Assembly: GCA_016931965.1 (NCBI GenBank) | Contig: JAFGDT010000115.1 | Location: 62,001 to 126,000, forward strand | DNA from: a bacterium | GTDB taxonomy: Bacteria > Zhuqueibacterota > QNDG01 > DSAB01 | DNA: 64,000 nucleotides | Direction of reading: 5' to 3' | In this document: piece by piece, positions 20,058-29,908 of the stretch | Numbering within the stretch: the first letter of the stretch is position 1 | Layout: every line of letters begins with the position of its first letter | The notes under the pieces: model-generated | The model's database searches: none | What the model was told of the DNA's origin: nothing | Seen by the model: the letters and a program-made list of their open reading frames with translations, nothing else | Program-made: the position numbers and the translations under genes

Positions 20058-20990
20058 ATGAAGCATTGTGAAATTTCTATTGTCATACCTGTTCTCAATG
20101 AAGAGGAAACCCTTCGGGAATTGTATAAAAGATTAATTTCTATTCTTGAAAAGGAAATGAAAATCTCCTACGAAATTATTTTTATAGACGATGGAGGGCA
20201 TGACACTTCCTGGAATATTATTGAATCCCTGCACACAGAAAATAGTCGCGTCAAAGGCATTCAATTTTCGAGACGATTCGGACATCAATATGCATTAAAA
20301 GCAGGATTGGATTATGCAAAAGGTAAAGTCTTGGTATCCATGGATGCTGATCTGCAGCATCCTCCCGAAGTCATCCATGATCTCTATAAAAAATGGAAAG
20401 AAGGGTATCAAATCGTGCAGGCCCTTCGAAAGGACACAAAAGGCGAAAGCAAACTGAAAAAAATGACCTCAACATGTTTTTATCATCTCTTGAATTTCTT
20501 ATCAGACATTCAGATTGAACCGGGATCATCTGATTTTCGACTGCTTGATCGTCAAGTGGTGGATGAATTAAAAAGGTTAAACGAAAGACAATTATTCTAC
20601 AGGGGTCTCATCCAGTGGGTGGGTTTTAAGCACTATTCTCTTTTATATATAGCAGACAAACGATTTTCAGGCTCGACCAAATATTCCTTCTCAAAAATGA
20701 TGAGTTTTGCTTTGGATGGGATCATGTCTTTTAGCACAAAACCCTTACGAATCGCCATTGTATTGGGTTGCATTGTATCCCTTTTTGCCTTTTTCAACAT
20801 CATCTATGCACTGTTCGCCCATTTTGTTTATCAAAGGACTGTACCGGGTTGGACCTCTATTCTCATCTCAGTACTTTTACTCGGAGGTATTCAACTGATC
20901 ACAATAGGCATTATTGGAGAGTATGTTGGTAAACTCTATATTGAAAATAAGAAAAGGCAGAATTATATCATTCAGGAGACGATAGAATAA
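20058..20990 (+). CDS. GT2 glycosyltransferase, GtrB-like
   Basis: ISIVIPVLNEEETLRELYKRL; VSMDADLQHPPEVIHDL; C-terminal IGIIGEYVGKLYIENKKRQNYI. Confidence 0.92.
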   Translation: MKHCEISIVIPVLNEEETLRELYKRLISILEKEMKISYEIIFIDDGGHDTSWNIIESLHTENSRVKGIQFSRRFGHQYALKAGLDYAKGKVLVSMDADLQHPPEVIHDLYKKWKEGYQIVQALRKDTKGESKLKKMTSTCFYHLLNFLSDIQIEPGSSDFRLLDRQVVDELKRLNERQLFYRGLIQWVGFKHYSLLYIADKRFSGSTKYSFSKMMSFALDGIMSFSTKPLRIAIVLGCIVSLFAFFNIIYALFAHFVYQRTVPGWTSILISVLLLGGIQLITIGIIGEYVGKLYIENKKRQNYIIQETIE

Positions 20991-21005
20991 TCTTTTGACC
21001 TCAAT

Positions 21006-22814
21006 ATGGAAAACAACAAAGATATGAAAAATTTCAAGGAAGGAAATGAACTCGTATTATTCGGGAAAACCATTACACGAAAACGCTTAATTCTCATTTG
21101 TTGGATTGTGGCCATTATTCTGGGTGCTTTTCAGGCATGGGATACACGACATTACGTGAATCCGGATGGTCTATCTTATCTCGATATGGGAGATGCATAT
21201 TTACGTGGGGATTGGGATATGGCCATCAACGCCTACTGGAGTCCGTTTTATTCGTGGTTAACTGGACTTACCTTATCTATTATCAAACCTTCCCCATATT
21301 GGGAAGCTTCTGTAATCCATTTATTAAACTTTTTGATCTTTTTAGGTTCGATGGCCTGTTTTCATTTTTTCCTCAACCAATTGATCAAGTACAATCAATT
21401 TCAAATCGAGAGGAATAAAAAGACAAAGTACCAATCTTTCCCAGAATGGGCATGGATTATTTTGGGATATTCACTTTTTATTTGGACTTCTTTGGATCTG
21501 ATTACATTAACTAAAGTGACGCCAGACATATGTTTGACAGGTTTCGTATACCTGTCCTGTGGCCTTTTAATAAGAATGCGTATGGGTTTCTCAAGTGTTT
21601 TTATCTGCATCTTATTTGGTATTGTGTTGGGATTTGGGTACCTCGTTAAAGTACCATCTTTGCCCATTGCTTTCTTCTTTCTGGGGTCGAGCATATTTAT
21701 GATTGGCCATTTTCGTAATAATTGGACACGTGTCTTGATATCAAGTCTGTCTTTTGCCATTGTGTGTGGATCATTTGCAATCATGCTCTCCAAAGAACAA
21801 GGTCGTTTCACTTTTGGAGATAGCGGAAAATTAAACTACGCATGGTACGTCAATGGTGTATCCATGTGGGTGCACTGGCAGGGAGATGAGCTAAAAAGTG
21901 GCACACCAATGCATCCTACAAGAAAGATCTCTGATAAACCCGTTATTTATGAATTTGAAATACCCATACAATGCACCTATCCACCGTGGTATGATCCGGC
22001 ATATTGGCATGAAGGACTTACTATATATTTCAACATCAAACAACAAATAGCCGTATTACAATACATAATTGAGAATTTCTATGTAAACCTATTCTTCCAA
22101 CTTCAGGCACCTCTTGTCGTTGGCTTTTTAATATTTTTTCTTACAGGATGGAACCGACCCGACAATCACAAGATTCTTTTAAAACAATGGCCTCTACTCA
22201 TTCCAGCAATTATCGCTATGAGTATGTTTGCCTTGGTTCATGTGGAAACAAGGTTTCTCGGTGCCTATATTGTACTTTTATGGCTTGGATTATTTTCTGG
22301 TATTCATCTGTTTCAATCATCCAAGTCAATCAAGTGGGCAAAAAATATCATCCTGGCTGTGGTGATTACTTTAATGACCATCACCGTGATCCCATTTGGC
22401 ATGAGAACCTATCATCTGTTTGCCGATCTAATAGGAGGCAAAAGTGTATGGGTTCACAAACACTTTCAGGTTGCACAAGGAATCAAGCAATTGAATATTC
22501 ACGACGGTGATAAAGTTGGTTTTATCGGACATGCAATCGACGCTTATTGGGCTCGATTAGCCTCCATTCAAATTATCGCAGAGATTCCCTATAACAATAT
22601 TGACTCCTTTTGGGCAGCAGATTCTGCTGTAAAGAAAAAGGCCTTTCAAATATTTTCGGATATTCATGCAAAGGCCGTTTTAACTTCAGAGGTGCCCCAA
22701 TACGCTTTGTTATCTGAATGGCAAAGACTCGGGGACACCGGATATTTCTTCTATGATCTCAGGAAAAAGTCTATTGGAGAAGAAAAAAATAGTGAAACGG
22801 TTATTATTGAATAA
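21006..22814 (+). CDS. Polytopic GT-C-like membrane protein
   Basis: About 10 hydrophobic segments; first-loop motif HYVNPDGLSYLDMGDAYLRGDW. Confidence 0.65.
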   Translation: MENNKDMKNFKEGNELVLFGKTITRKRLILICWIVAIILGAFQAWDTRHYVNPDGLSYLDMGDAYLRGDWDMAINAYWSPFYSWLTGLTLSIIKPSPYWEASVIHLLNFLIFLGSMACFHFFLNQLIKYNQFQIERNKKTKYQSFPEWAWIILGYSLFIWTSLDLITLTKVTPDICLTGFVYLSCGLLIRMRMGFSSVFICILFGIVLGFGYLVKVPSLPIAFFFLGSSIFMIGHFRNNWTRVLISSLSFAIVCGSFAIMLSKEQGRFTFGDSGKLNYAWYVNGVSMWVHWQGDELKSGTPMHPTRKISDKPVIYEFEIPIQCTYPPWYDPAYWHEGLTIYFNIKQQIAVLQYIIENFYVNLFFQLQAPLVVGFLIFFLTGWNRPDNHKILLKQWPLLIPAIIAMSMFALVHVETRFLGAYIVLLWLGLFSGIHLFQSSKSIKWAKNIILAVVITLMTITVIPFGMRTYHLFADLIGGKSVWVHKHFQVAQGIKQLNIHDGDKVGFIGHAIDAYWARLASIQIIAEIPYNNIDSFWAADSAVKKKAFQIFSDIHAKAVLTSEVPQYALLSEWQRLGDTGYFFYDLRKKSIGEEKNSETVIIE

Positions 22815-24210
22815 TTCATTCCTCATAACAAAAATCTTACTGGTTATTGCCATCCTTGTTTTTCTCTTGCTCGCTTTTTTCTCTCAACCTGCAGCTGATG
22901 ATTATGGACAAATTCAGAGAATACAATCGACCAGTTTCTGGAATGCACAGGCTGTTCTATATAATCATATAAATGGTCGATTCTTTTACATGTTCGCGTT
23001 CAGTATTTATACTATGATTTTTGGTCTCTCAAATTACTGGATCTTTACCTGGCTGATCTACGGCTCTCTTTTCCTCTCCATCTGCTTACTCATTTCTACA
23101 TCAGGATCTGGACTTTTACACAGGCGAACATTGATCTGGAGCAGCCTGACGTTTCTTCTGATCTATGTCGGCAGAGTAATCCTACTAAGTGAAGCATTTT
23201 ATTGGCTTGCAGGTGCAATGACATATCAACTGGGCAATATTTTATTTATTCTTTTCATTGCAATGCTCTATCTCTTGTTTCGTGCATCTTCACCCTACAA
23301 GCGTCTGATATACACAACAATCGGGGGCTTACTTGGATCATTTACTGTTGCTACCAACGAAATATTTTTGGTTCCTGTATTTGCAGGTCTTATTTTGTGT
23401 ATGCTCTCTCTCGTGATCAATAAGAATCCAAGTTTTTTCTATGTACTCTCCATTTTCCTCTTATCTTGTATCAGTGCCTATTTCGTCATTACGGCTCCCG
23501 GAACCCATATCAGAAGTTTAAATTTTCCCAATCGCCACCAAATCGGATTCTCATTGAGTTCTTCTTTTATTTATGCATTTCGATTCTTTAGACAATGGGC
23601 TTTTGATCCTATTGTATTATCATCCACTTTACTTTTTTTACCTTCGGCATCACAATTTACCAATCAGATTAAGATCTCAAAAAAAGGCAAAAAAATACTC
23701 CCGTTTCTGCCTGTTGCCTGGTTATTTATTTTTACCTTTTCGTTTTTCCCTGCATTTTGGGCTTTGGGGAATGCCCCTCCAGATCGCACACTCAATTCAA
23801 TCTTTCTATTCTTTTTGCTGGGCTGGTATCCCTCGGTGTGTATCCTGACAATACTTTTACTGCCCCGGCAAAAACCGGATACAATTTTACCTCAACATAT
23901 TCGCAATGCTGCAATGATTATTTTCTTGCTCTCTCTTTTCTGTTTCCCCAATTTGTCGACTGCCATCAAAGACCTTCTCTTTCACGCCCATCCCTACCAC
24001 CAGGAAGTAAAACAACGGATCGAATCCACTCAAAAAAGTGTATCAGAAAATCGGGGATATGTCATCATACACCCACTCAAAAACCGTCCTGTTTCATTAT
24101 TCTCCCCTAATTTTGAATTTAGAGGCAATCCTGATCACTGGGTCGATTATGATTGGGAGTTATACTGGGGAGTCAAAGTCATTTATCAGGATGAATCGGA
24201 TGTTCAATAA
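22792..24210 (+). CDS. Polytopic membrane protein, DUF6056-like
   Basis: Track start 22753; GTG 22792 has GGAGAAG upstream and a short overlap with the previous gene. First-loop FFSQPAADDYGQIQRIQ, many TM segments. Confidence 0.65.
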   Translation: MKRLLLNNSFLITKILLVIAILVFLLLAFFSQPAADDYGQIQRIQSTSFWNAQAVLYNHINGRFFYMFAFSIYTMIFGLSNYWIFTWLIYGSLFLSICLLISTSGSGLLHRRTLIWSSLTFLLIYVGRVILLSEAFYWLAGAMTYQLGNILFILFIAMLYLLFRASSPYKRLIYTTIGGLLGSFTVATNEIFLVPVFAGLILCMLSLVINKNPSFFYVLSIFLLSCISAYFVITAPGTHIRSLNFPNRHQIGFSLSSSFIYAFRFFRQWAFDPIVLSSTLLFLPSASQFTNQIKISKKGKKILPFLPVAWLFIFTFSFFPAFWALGNAPPDRTLNSIFLFFLLGWYPSVCILTILLLPRQKPDTILPQHIRNAAMIIFLLSLFCFPNLSTAIKDLLFHAHPYHQEVKQRIESTQKSVSENRGYVIIHPLKNRPVSLFSPNFEFRGNPDHWVDYDWELYWGVKVIYQDESDVQ

Positions 24211-24316
24211 AATCTTGAGTAGCCAATCCAGTAATAGAATAGTGATGTTCACATGAAAATCAAATAGAAAATTGAGTCATAAAATACCAAAATCATATTC
24301 CCAATTTCAATTCAAT

Positions 24317-25195
24317 TTATGTAATACTGCTTATTTGAGTAAGATCTGACTTGTGATCTAGTAGATCTTGGTACGAAACGAGTTCAAATCCCTTTTGCCA
24401 AATAAGATAGGCAAGAGAAGGATCTGTGAGGGCATTTAATTCATCCGACCAGCGATATCCCCAGTGATGATAATCCGACTGTTCATTCTCCAGCCCTGGG
24501 TGACACATCAATTCGCATACTCCATCTTGAGGTAAATTGTCAAGCAGGGCTTCTAAATTTCTATGATTAATTTTGCCACTGTATAAAAAGCCGGAAAAGT
24601 GATCCGCACCCAAGAGAGATAGCCTTTTTACCTTCAAGCTAAGAAAATTCAAAATCATGAGCTGTATGACTCGAGATATTGAAACGCTTGACATGATTGT
24701 TTTAAAACGGATGGTTTCGCAAGGAAGACGAACTGCCAAGATATCATACCTCTTCATAAGTTTAAGCGTTACCGAAAGGATGCCGGGCAACATATGAAGA
24801 TGTTGATGACTATCAATATGGCTTGGTTTGATGCCAGAATCCATTACTTTTTGAATCTGCATTTCCAGTTCGTCTTCAACTTCCTTTAAACAAATCTTTC
24901 TTCTCAAATATTTCTTGACAAATATCCTTTGATCACGGTGGAGTTTCCCGTCTTCATCGACAAGACTCTTAATTCGGTCCTTTTCAAGAATGGGTAATTC
25001 TTCAATAAGGTTTAAATGGATACCGATATCAAGTGTCGGACTCAACCGATAGAGTTCGACTGCATGTTCAAAAGAAGATCCATTCGCCATAATCGATGCC
25101 GAAGTGACAATACCCTTCGTGTGTGCCTGAATGATACCTTCGTTAACTTGCTTTGTCAATCCAAAGTCATCGGCATGAATGATCAATTTCCCCAT
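24317..25195 (-). CDS. ChbG/HpnK (YdjC) family carbohydrate deacetylase
   Basis: LIIHADDFGLTKQVNEGI; metal-site DSHQHLHMLPG; ELMCHPG. Confidence 0.9.
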   Translation of the reverse strand: MGKLIIHADDFGLTKQVNEGIIQAHTKGIVTSASIMANGSSFEHAVELYRLSPTLDIGIHLNLIEELPILEKDRIKSLVDEDGKLHRDQRIFVKKYLRRKICLKEVEDELEMQIQKVMDSGIKPSHIDSHQHLHMLPGILSVTLKLMKRYDILAVRLPCETIRFKTIMSSVSISRVIQLMILNFLSLKVKRLSLLGADHFSGFLYSGKINHRNLEALLDNLPQDGVCELMCHPGLENEQSDYHHWGYRWSDELNALTDPSLAYLIWQKGFELVSYQDLLDHKSDLTQISSIT

Positions 25196-25210
25196 CTGGA
25201 TAGATCCTAT

Positions 25211-26263
25211 CTATGGTATATTACGAATAATGCGGTGACCTATGCGTTTTGTAATGAATACGGGCATCTTTTTCCATACGGAAACAGGGAAACTAAAAAC
25301 CGGATTTTCAGGATCAAAATTGGGTATCTTATGAACGCTATTCAGATAATATTGATAGTATAATTGAACCGGTTTTGCACCATATTGCATCTTAAATCGA
25401 TATGTTCCTGAATTTTGTTTGCTTCTGCCAAAATCGAAAAAACGGTATCCTTTTTCGTCCGCTCTTTGTATGGCTTCCCAGTAGAGAAGATTATTGGGTC
25501 TTAAATGAAAATAAGACTGGAGTGAAGCAATCCAGGGCATGAGAACCGTATTTTTAAAATAGACCAGAAACATGCCTCCGATAAATGTGCGTTTGAATCG
25601 AACCATGAGGAGTGTCGATTCTGGAAAGTATCGGATAATATTTGAAAAGAATCTATAATCATGAGCAGGTGTTCCCAAACGATGCATATTTCGCGCATTG
25701 ATATCCACAAAATATTTGAGATAATCATGTCCCTCTACAACGGCAAGTCCGGATCGGCATGCTTTCTGTATGTTCCGCCGTGTACTAGGATGCAAAGATG
25801 AATGCCAGATCTTCTTTATCCCCAGTGAAAGATTGAGGACCAAAGTGCAGTAGACAGATTTATTTTGTAAAGAATACACTATCGGTTTTTCATTCCGGAT
25901 CTCAATATAACGAACCTTTTCAATATGTGCAATTTGTATCGCCTGGTCAATAAGAGCAGCTGCTACATCTTCATCATCACTGACAAGCCCGCCAAATGTC
26001 AGATAGGGACTGGTAACCAGACATTTCCCGAATATAAAACTTTTTATTAAGAATAGGGGTAAAATTCCGACAACGGCGTTGTCTTTGAATCCCATTAAAT
26101 AAAATGGCTTATGCCCGTATGTTTCTGCAACGACATCTTTCCAACCCAAATGATGGCCAAAAACAGAATCAGGTGATTTGAGAATATAGCGATTCCACTC
26201 ATCTTGAAATGAGGGTTGATACAATTTAATTTGAACAGAATCCTGTTGTTGAATCTTATCCAT
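25211..26263 (-). CDS. FemAB/GNAT-family protein
   Basis: GYRFFDFGRSKQNSGTYRFKMQYGAKPVQLYYQYY C-terminus typical of FemAB-like proteins; GHHLGWKDVVAETYGHKPFYL. Confidence 0.8.
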   Translation of the reverse strand: MDKIQQQDSVQIKLYQPSFQDEWNRYILKSPDSVFGHHLGWKDVVAETYGHKPFYLMGFKDNAVVGILPLFLIKSFIFGKCLVTSPYLTFGGLVSDDEDVAAALIDQAIQIAHIEKVRYIEIRNEKPIVYSLQNKSVYCTLVLNLSLGIKKIWHSSLHPSTRRNIQKACRSGLAVVEGHDYLKYFVDINARNMHRLGTPAHDYRFFSNIIRYFPESTLLMVRFKRTFIGGMFLVYFKNTVLMPWIASLQSYFHLRPNNLLYWEAIQRADEKGYRFFDFGRSKQNSGTYRFKMQYGAKPVQLYYQYYLNSVHKIPNFDPENPVFSFPVSVWKKMPVFITKRIGHRIIRNIP

Positions 26264-26321
26264 TTCCGACTTACCCTATTTCGGACTGATTGTTTATGAC
26301 GATACAAATGAAAGAAATCGT

Positions 26322-26990
26322 TTATCGACTATGATTCTGACAGGTTGATAAATCGAACGAATACCGAAGACGTTTGATGCCAAATTCCGTATAGACATAT
26401 TCCAATTGCATACCCAATTTTTCATTGAATTTTTGGGTTGATTCATTTTCAATTTCCACACTTGCTTCATATCTTGAAATCCCCTTCTGGATAAGATAAT
26501 CATGAAAATGGGTCATCAGTTTTTTCCCGATCCCGAGTTTTTGGTAGGGTGGATTGACCGCCAAAAAAACAAGTTCTGATTCACAACCCGTTTGATGTCG
26601 ATAAGTTCTGTAAAAAATAACTTTCAATAATAATCCAATTTTTTGGGGTTTTTTGAAAATCAGCCGAAACATTTGATACACAATGGGAAAGGCTCGCCTG
26701 AGAGCCACATCTTTATAAAGTGTCGATATGGCAGTTGTCCCGAATACAAATCCGGCTATTTTATTTTCTCTGAAATCAACAAAACCGAAATTATGTTCTG
26801 ATTTTAAAGCCGTTTCGTAAAAAAGATGGATCATTGGATAACCCAGTTCTTGAAGCAATCCAGGAATCAAATCGGCATGAAGGACCGAGACTTCTTGACT
26901 GTGATTCGGTTTTAATACTGTAATGGAGTTTCTGATATCCATTTCTCTATTCGGCATAAAAACGATAACAGGGGACCTATTTTTGCACAT
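26322..26990 (-). CDS. GNAT family N-acetyltransferase
   Basis: LVFLAVNPPYQKLGIGKKLMTHFHDYLIQKG..YEASVEIENESTQKFNEKLG. Confidence 0.85.
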   Translation of the reverse strand: MCKNRSPVIVFMPNREMDIRNSITVLKPNHSQEVSVLHADLIPGLLQELGYPMIHLFYETALKSEHNFGFVDFRENKIAGFVFGTTAISTLYKDVALRRAFPIVYQMFRLIFKKPQKIGLLLKVIFYRTYRHQTGCESELVFLAVNPPYQKLGIGKKLMTHFHDYLIQKGISRYEASVEIENESTQKFNEKLGMQLEYVYTEFGIKRLRYSFDLSTCQNHSR

Positions 26991-27063
26991 TCTGTTATAC
27001 CATAAAACTTCATTTGGTTGCTTTATTCAGAAAGATAAAAAGTGCAACGTTATGATTGACTAT

Positions 27064-28113
27064 TCAGGATTTCAGTCGCTTCAGAATGATAAGGGAAAGA
27101 TCGTCGCTAATTTTAGCATCACCGATAAATCGATCGACTTCCTGAATAATGTGTTGTCCCATCTCTTTCACAGAAAGATACTCTGTAACTTTCAGAAATT
27201 CCCATAACCGCCTTTCACCAAAAAATTCGTCTTCCGCATTGCGCGCTTCTGTAATTCCATCCGAATAAACTACAAATACATCTTCCGGTTTCAGTTCTAT
27301 GCATTGATCTTGAAAGGTTATATTCTTTTTCAAGCCCAGAGCTGCCGTTCCATGATCAATTTCTTTTACCGTCTTATTTTGTACAATCAAAGGGGGTAAA
27401 TGGCCAGCGTTCAGAATGTGTATCGTTCCATTATCCGGTTTCAGTTCAAAATAAACCAGCGAAATAAAACGTTCGGGAAGACCGTCCCGACAGAATATTG
27501 CATTCAAATGTTTTCCCAATTTCGTAAGTGAACGAAATTGGGGCGCTATGGCTCTTATTGTGGCTTGTAATTTTGCCATAAAAAGAGCCGCACCCAATCC
27601 TTTACCTGCCACATCTCCCAAAGCGATACCCAATCTGTTATCAGGAAACTTCAAATAATCAACCAGATCACCCCCAACTTCTCTGGCAGGGCGTGTGAAT
27701 AGCCAGATATCCCAACCTTTCAATTCAGGATTTTTTTTGGGCATAAGTGCAAACTGCACAGCACGACCTGCTTCAAGTTCATTGTGCGCAAGAAGTTTAT
27801 CTTTAAGTTCAAGCATGAGTACTAACAAAAGGATAATAAAGCCGAATCCTTTTAATCCTGGATCTATTCGGAAATGACCAACGGTAAAGGTGATATTAAA
27901 ACTGAAAAATAGGACCAGACTAATAATCAGCAAGATTCGTCGGACTGGAGCAAGCTTATATAAGAGACTTTTAAAAAGCCAGATGAGAAGGGATAGCCAC
28001 CTCCTCAAACGACTCATATGGGTTAATCGATCCCGTGCTTCCTGGTTGAGGTAAAACTGATAAATATCTTTTAAATCCTGGCGGATTGTGTGTTTAAACT
28101 CACCTTTTTGCAT
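27064..28113 (-). CDS. SpoIIE/PP2C-type serine phosphatase with N-terminal TM helices
   Basis: AREVGGDLVDYLKFPDNRLGIALGDVAGKGLGAALFMA; VYSDGITEARNAEDEFFGE. Confidence 0.92.
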   Translation of the reverse strand: MQKGEFKHTIRQDLKDIYQFYLNQEARDRLTHMSRLRRWLSLLIWLFKSLLYKLAPVRRILLIISLVLFFSFNITFTVGHFRIDPGLKGFGFIILLLVLMLELKDKLLAHNELEAGRAVQFALMPKKNPELKGWDIWLFTRPAREVGGDLVDYLKFPDNRLGIALGDVAGKGLGAALFMAKLQATIRAIAPQFRSLTKLGKHLNAIFCRDGLPERFISLVYFELKPDNGTIHILNAGHLPPLIVQNKTVKEIDHGTAALGLKKNITFQDQCIELKPEDVFVVYSDGITEARNAEDEFFGERRLWEFLKVTEYLSVKEMGQHIIQEVDRFIGDAKISDDLSLIILKRLKS

Positions 28114-28135
28114 ATCATGCCTAATGTTTACAGAA

Positions 28136-28172
28136 TCTGTCGAGGAATATCAAAATAATATTCCGCGACAGA
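28136..28172. promoter_or_regulatory. Long imperfect inverted repeat between nifU-like and SpoIIE-phosphatase genes
   Basis: TCTGTCGAGGAATAT (28136-28150) / ATATTCCGCGACAGA (28158-28172); 14 of 15 positions pair, 7-nt loop. Confidence 0.6.
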
Positions 28173-28259
28173 CATTGATAACATTGGAAACGCTTTTTAA
28201 ACAATATGGATCATACAGTGAAAAGATTGTCGGAATGTAATCAAAATGCACTTATCCAA

Positions 28260-28484
28260 TTAATTGACAGACTCCACGGATTTGATTTCAGGGATTTCCT
28301 CTTTCAGAATTTTCTCTATCCCTATTTTTAGCGTCATCTGGGACATGGGACATCCCCTGCATGCTCCCTGGAGTCGTACCTTAACCACACCATCTTCAAC
28401 ATCAATTAGCTCAACATCACCCCCGTCTGCCTGAAGTGAAGGTCTAATTTTTTCAAGTATTTTATCAACCTGTTCTTTTATCAT
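28260..28484 (-). CDS. NifU C-terminal-domain iron-sulfur scaffold protein
   Basis: RPSLQADGGDVELIDVEDGVVKVRLQGACRGCPMSQMTLKIGIE. Confidence 0.95.
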   Translation of the reverse strand: MIKEQVDKILEKIRPSLQADGGDVELIDVEDGVVKVRLQGACRGCPMSQMTLKIGIEKILKEEIPEIKSVESVN

Positions 28485-28536
28485 TTTATTTCTCCTATGT
28501 TATGAAAATGATACAATTGTTCACTGATACCTATAC

Positions 28537-29676
28537 CTACTGAACCACAACACGGGGAATACGATCATTGATACGTGTGGTCACTTCATAATTGATTGTA
28601 CCTGCCCATTGTGCAAATACCTCTGCAGATATCGTTTCGTTCCCACTTTGGCCGATTAAAATCACTTCATCTTCGATGCTGACATTGGGAATATCTGTCA
28701 CTTCAACCATGATCATATTCATACAGATTCTTCCCCGAATGGGTGCTCTCTTCCCACGAATCAGGACATAACCTGTAGAGATTCCTCTGTCATATCCATC
28801 ATAGTAGCCAACAGGGAGAATAGCCAGTTTTGTCTTGTGGCTGGTTTGGTAAGTACATCCATAGCCGATGTATTCTCCAACCGGTACAGTTTTGACCTGA
28901 GCAATTTTTGTTTTCCAAGTTAATACAGGAACCAGTTTATATCCTTGATGACGTTCCTGTTGATACGAAACATATGTTTCGTTCGACGGCCACATACCGT
29001 AACTCGAGATACCGATCCGAACCATTTGAAAATAAATTTTTGGGAAAAGTAAAGTAGCAGCCGAATTGGCACAATGTTGAATGGGAATGTGAATGTTTGC
29101 GTTTGCCAGCTTGGATATCGATTTTTTAAAGCGCTGTATCTGTAGCATGGCATACGAATGATCTGTTGTATCTTCGATATTGGCAAAATGGGTGGACAAT
29201 CCTTCCATTTCAATGTACCGATATTTCTGAATGGCTTTCGCAAAATCGACCAGATCATTGAGCAATACACCCTGTCTGTTTGTACCTGTTTCGACCTTGA
29301 TGTGGACAGGTGTTTTCTTTTTCAAGCGTTCGGAGACCTTTCCAATTCGCTCAACCGTTTCATGATTGTAAACAACAATCCTGCAATTGAGTTTCAAAGC
29401 CTCTCTTATACCTTCAAGAGAGACATAACCGACAATCAGAATGGGCGACGGGATTCCGGACTGTCGAAGGGCTCTGGCTTCGTACAAACTGTTTACAGAC
29501 AGCCAATCCACACCTGCTTTTAACATCAATTGAGAACTTTCGATCATACCATGCCCATATGCATTGGCTTTCACACATGTGCAGAGTAACACATTCGGTC
29601 CGATCAGTCGCCGAAATTGTTGGATATTATGGTTCAGTGCTTTTTTGGATATCTCTACCCACGTCAGTTCACTCAT
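28537..29676 (-). CDS. alr: Alanine racemase
   Basis: CVKANAYGHGMIE; VKVETGTNRQGV; RGRICMNMIMVEVTDIP. Confidence 0.95.
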   Translation of the reverse strand: MSELTWVEISKKALNHNIQQFRRLIGPNVLLCTCVKANAYGHGMIESSQLMLKAGVDWLSVNSLYEARALRQSGIPSPILIVGYVSLEGIREALKLNCRIVVYNHETVERIGKVSERLKKKTPVHIKVETGTNRQGVLLNDLVDFAKAIQKYRYIEMEGLSTHFANIEDTTDHSYAMLQIQRFKKSISKLANANIHIPIQHCANSAATLLFPKIYFQMVRIGISSYGMWPSNETYVSYQQERHQGYKLVPVLTWKTKIAQVKTVPVGEYIGYGCTYQTSHKTKLAILPVGYYDGYDRGISTGYVLIRGKRAPIRGRICMNMIMVEVTDIPNVSIEDEVILIGQSGNETISAEVFAQWAGTINYEVTTRINDRIPRVVVQ

Positions 29677-29908
29677 CGAATTTCCATTTATATATTAAAA
29701 TGACTGTTCACCAGATCATCTTATTCGTACTCTCTTCTTCCATCCCAGTGCCGTTACAATGCCATTAAGATAATTTAAAAATATGGTTAATGCAACAACT
29801 GTAGTGCTTTCTGTGCTTAGAAAAAAAATAACAGTGAGATCCTGCATGATAGATTGCTAGGCGGTTTAATCTTATTTTAAAAACTATTTTTCAATAAATG
29901 AAAAACAA

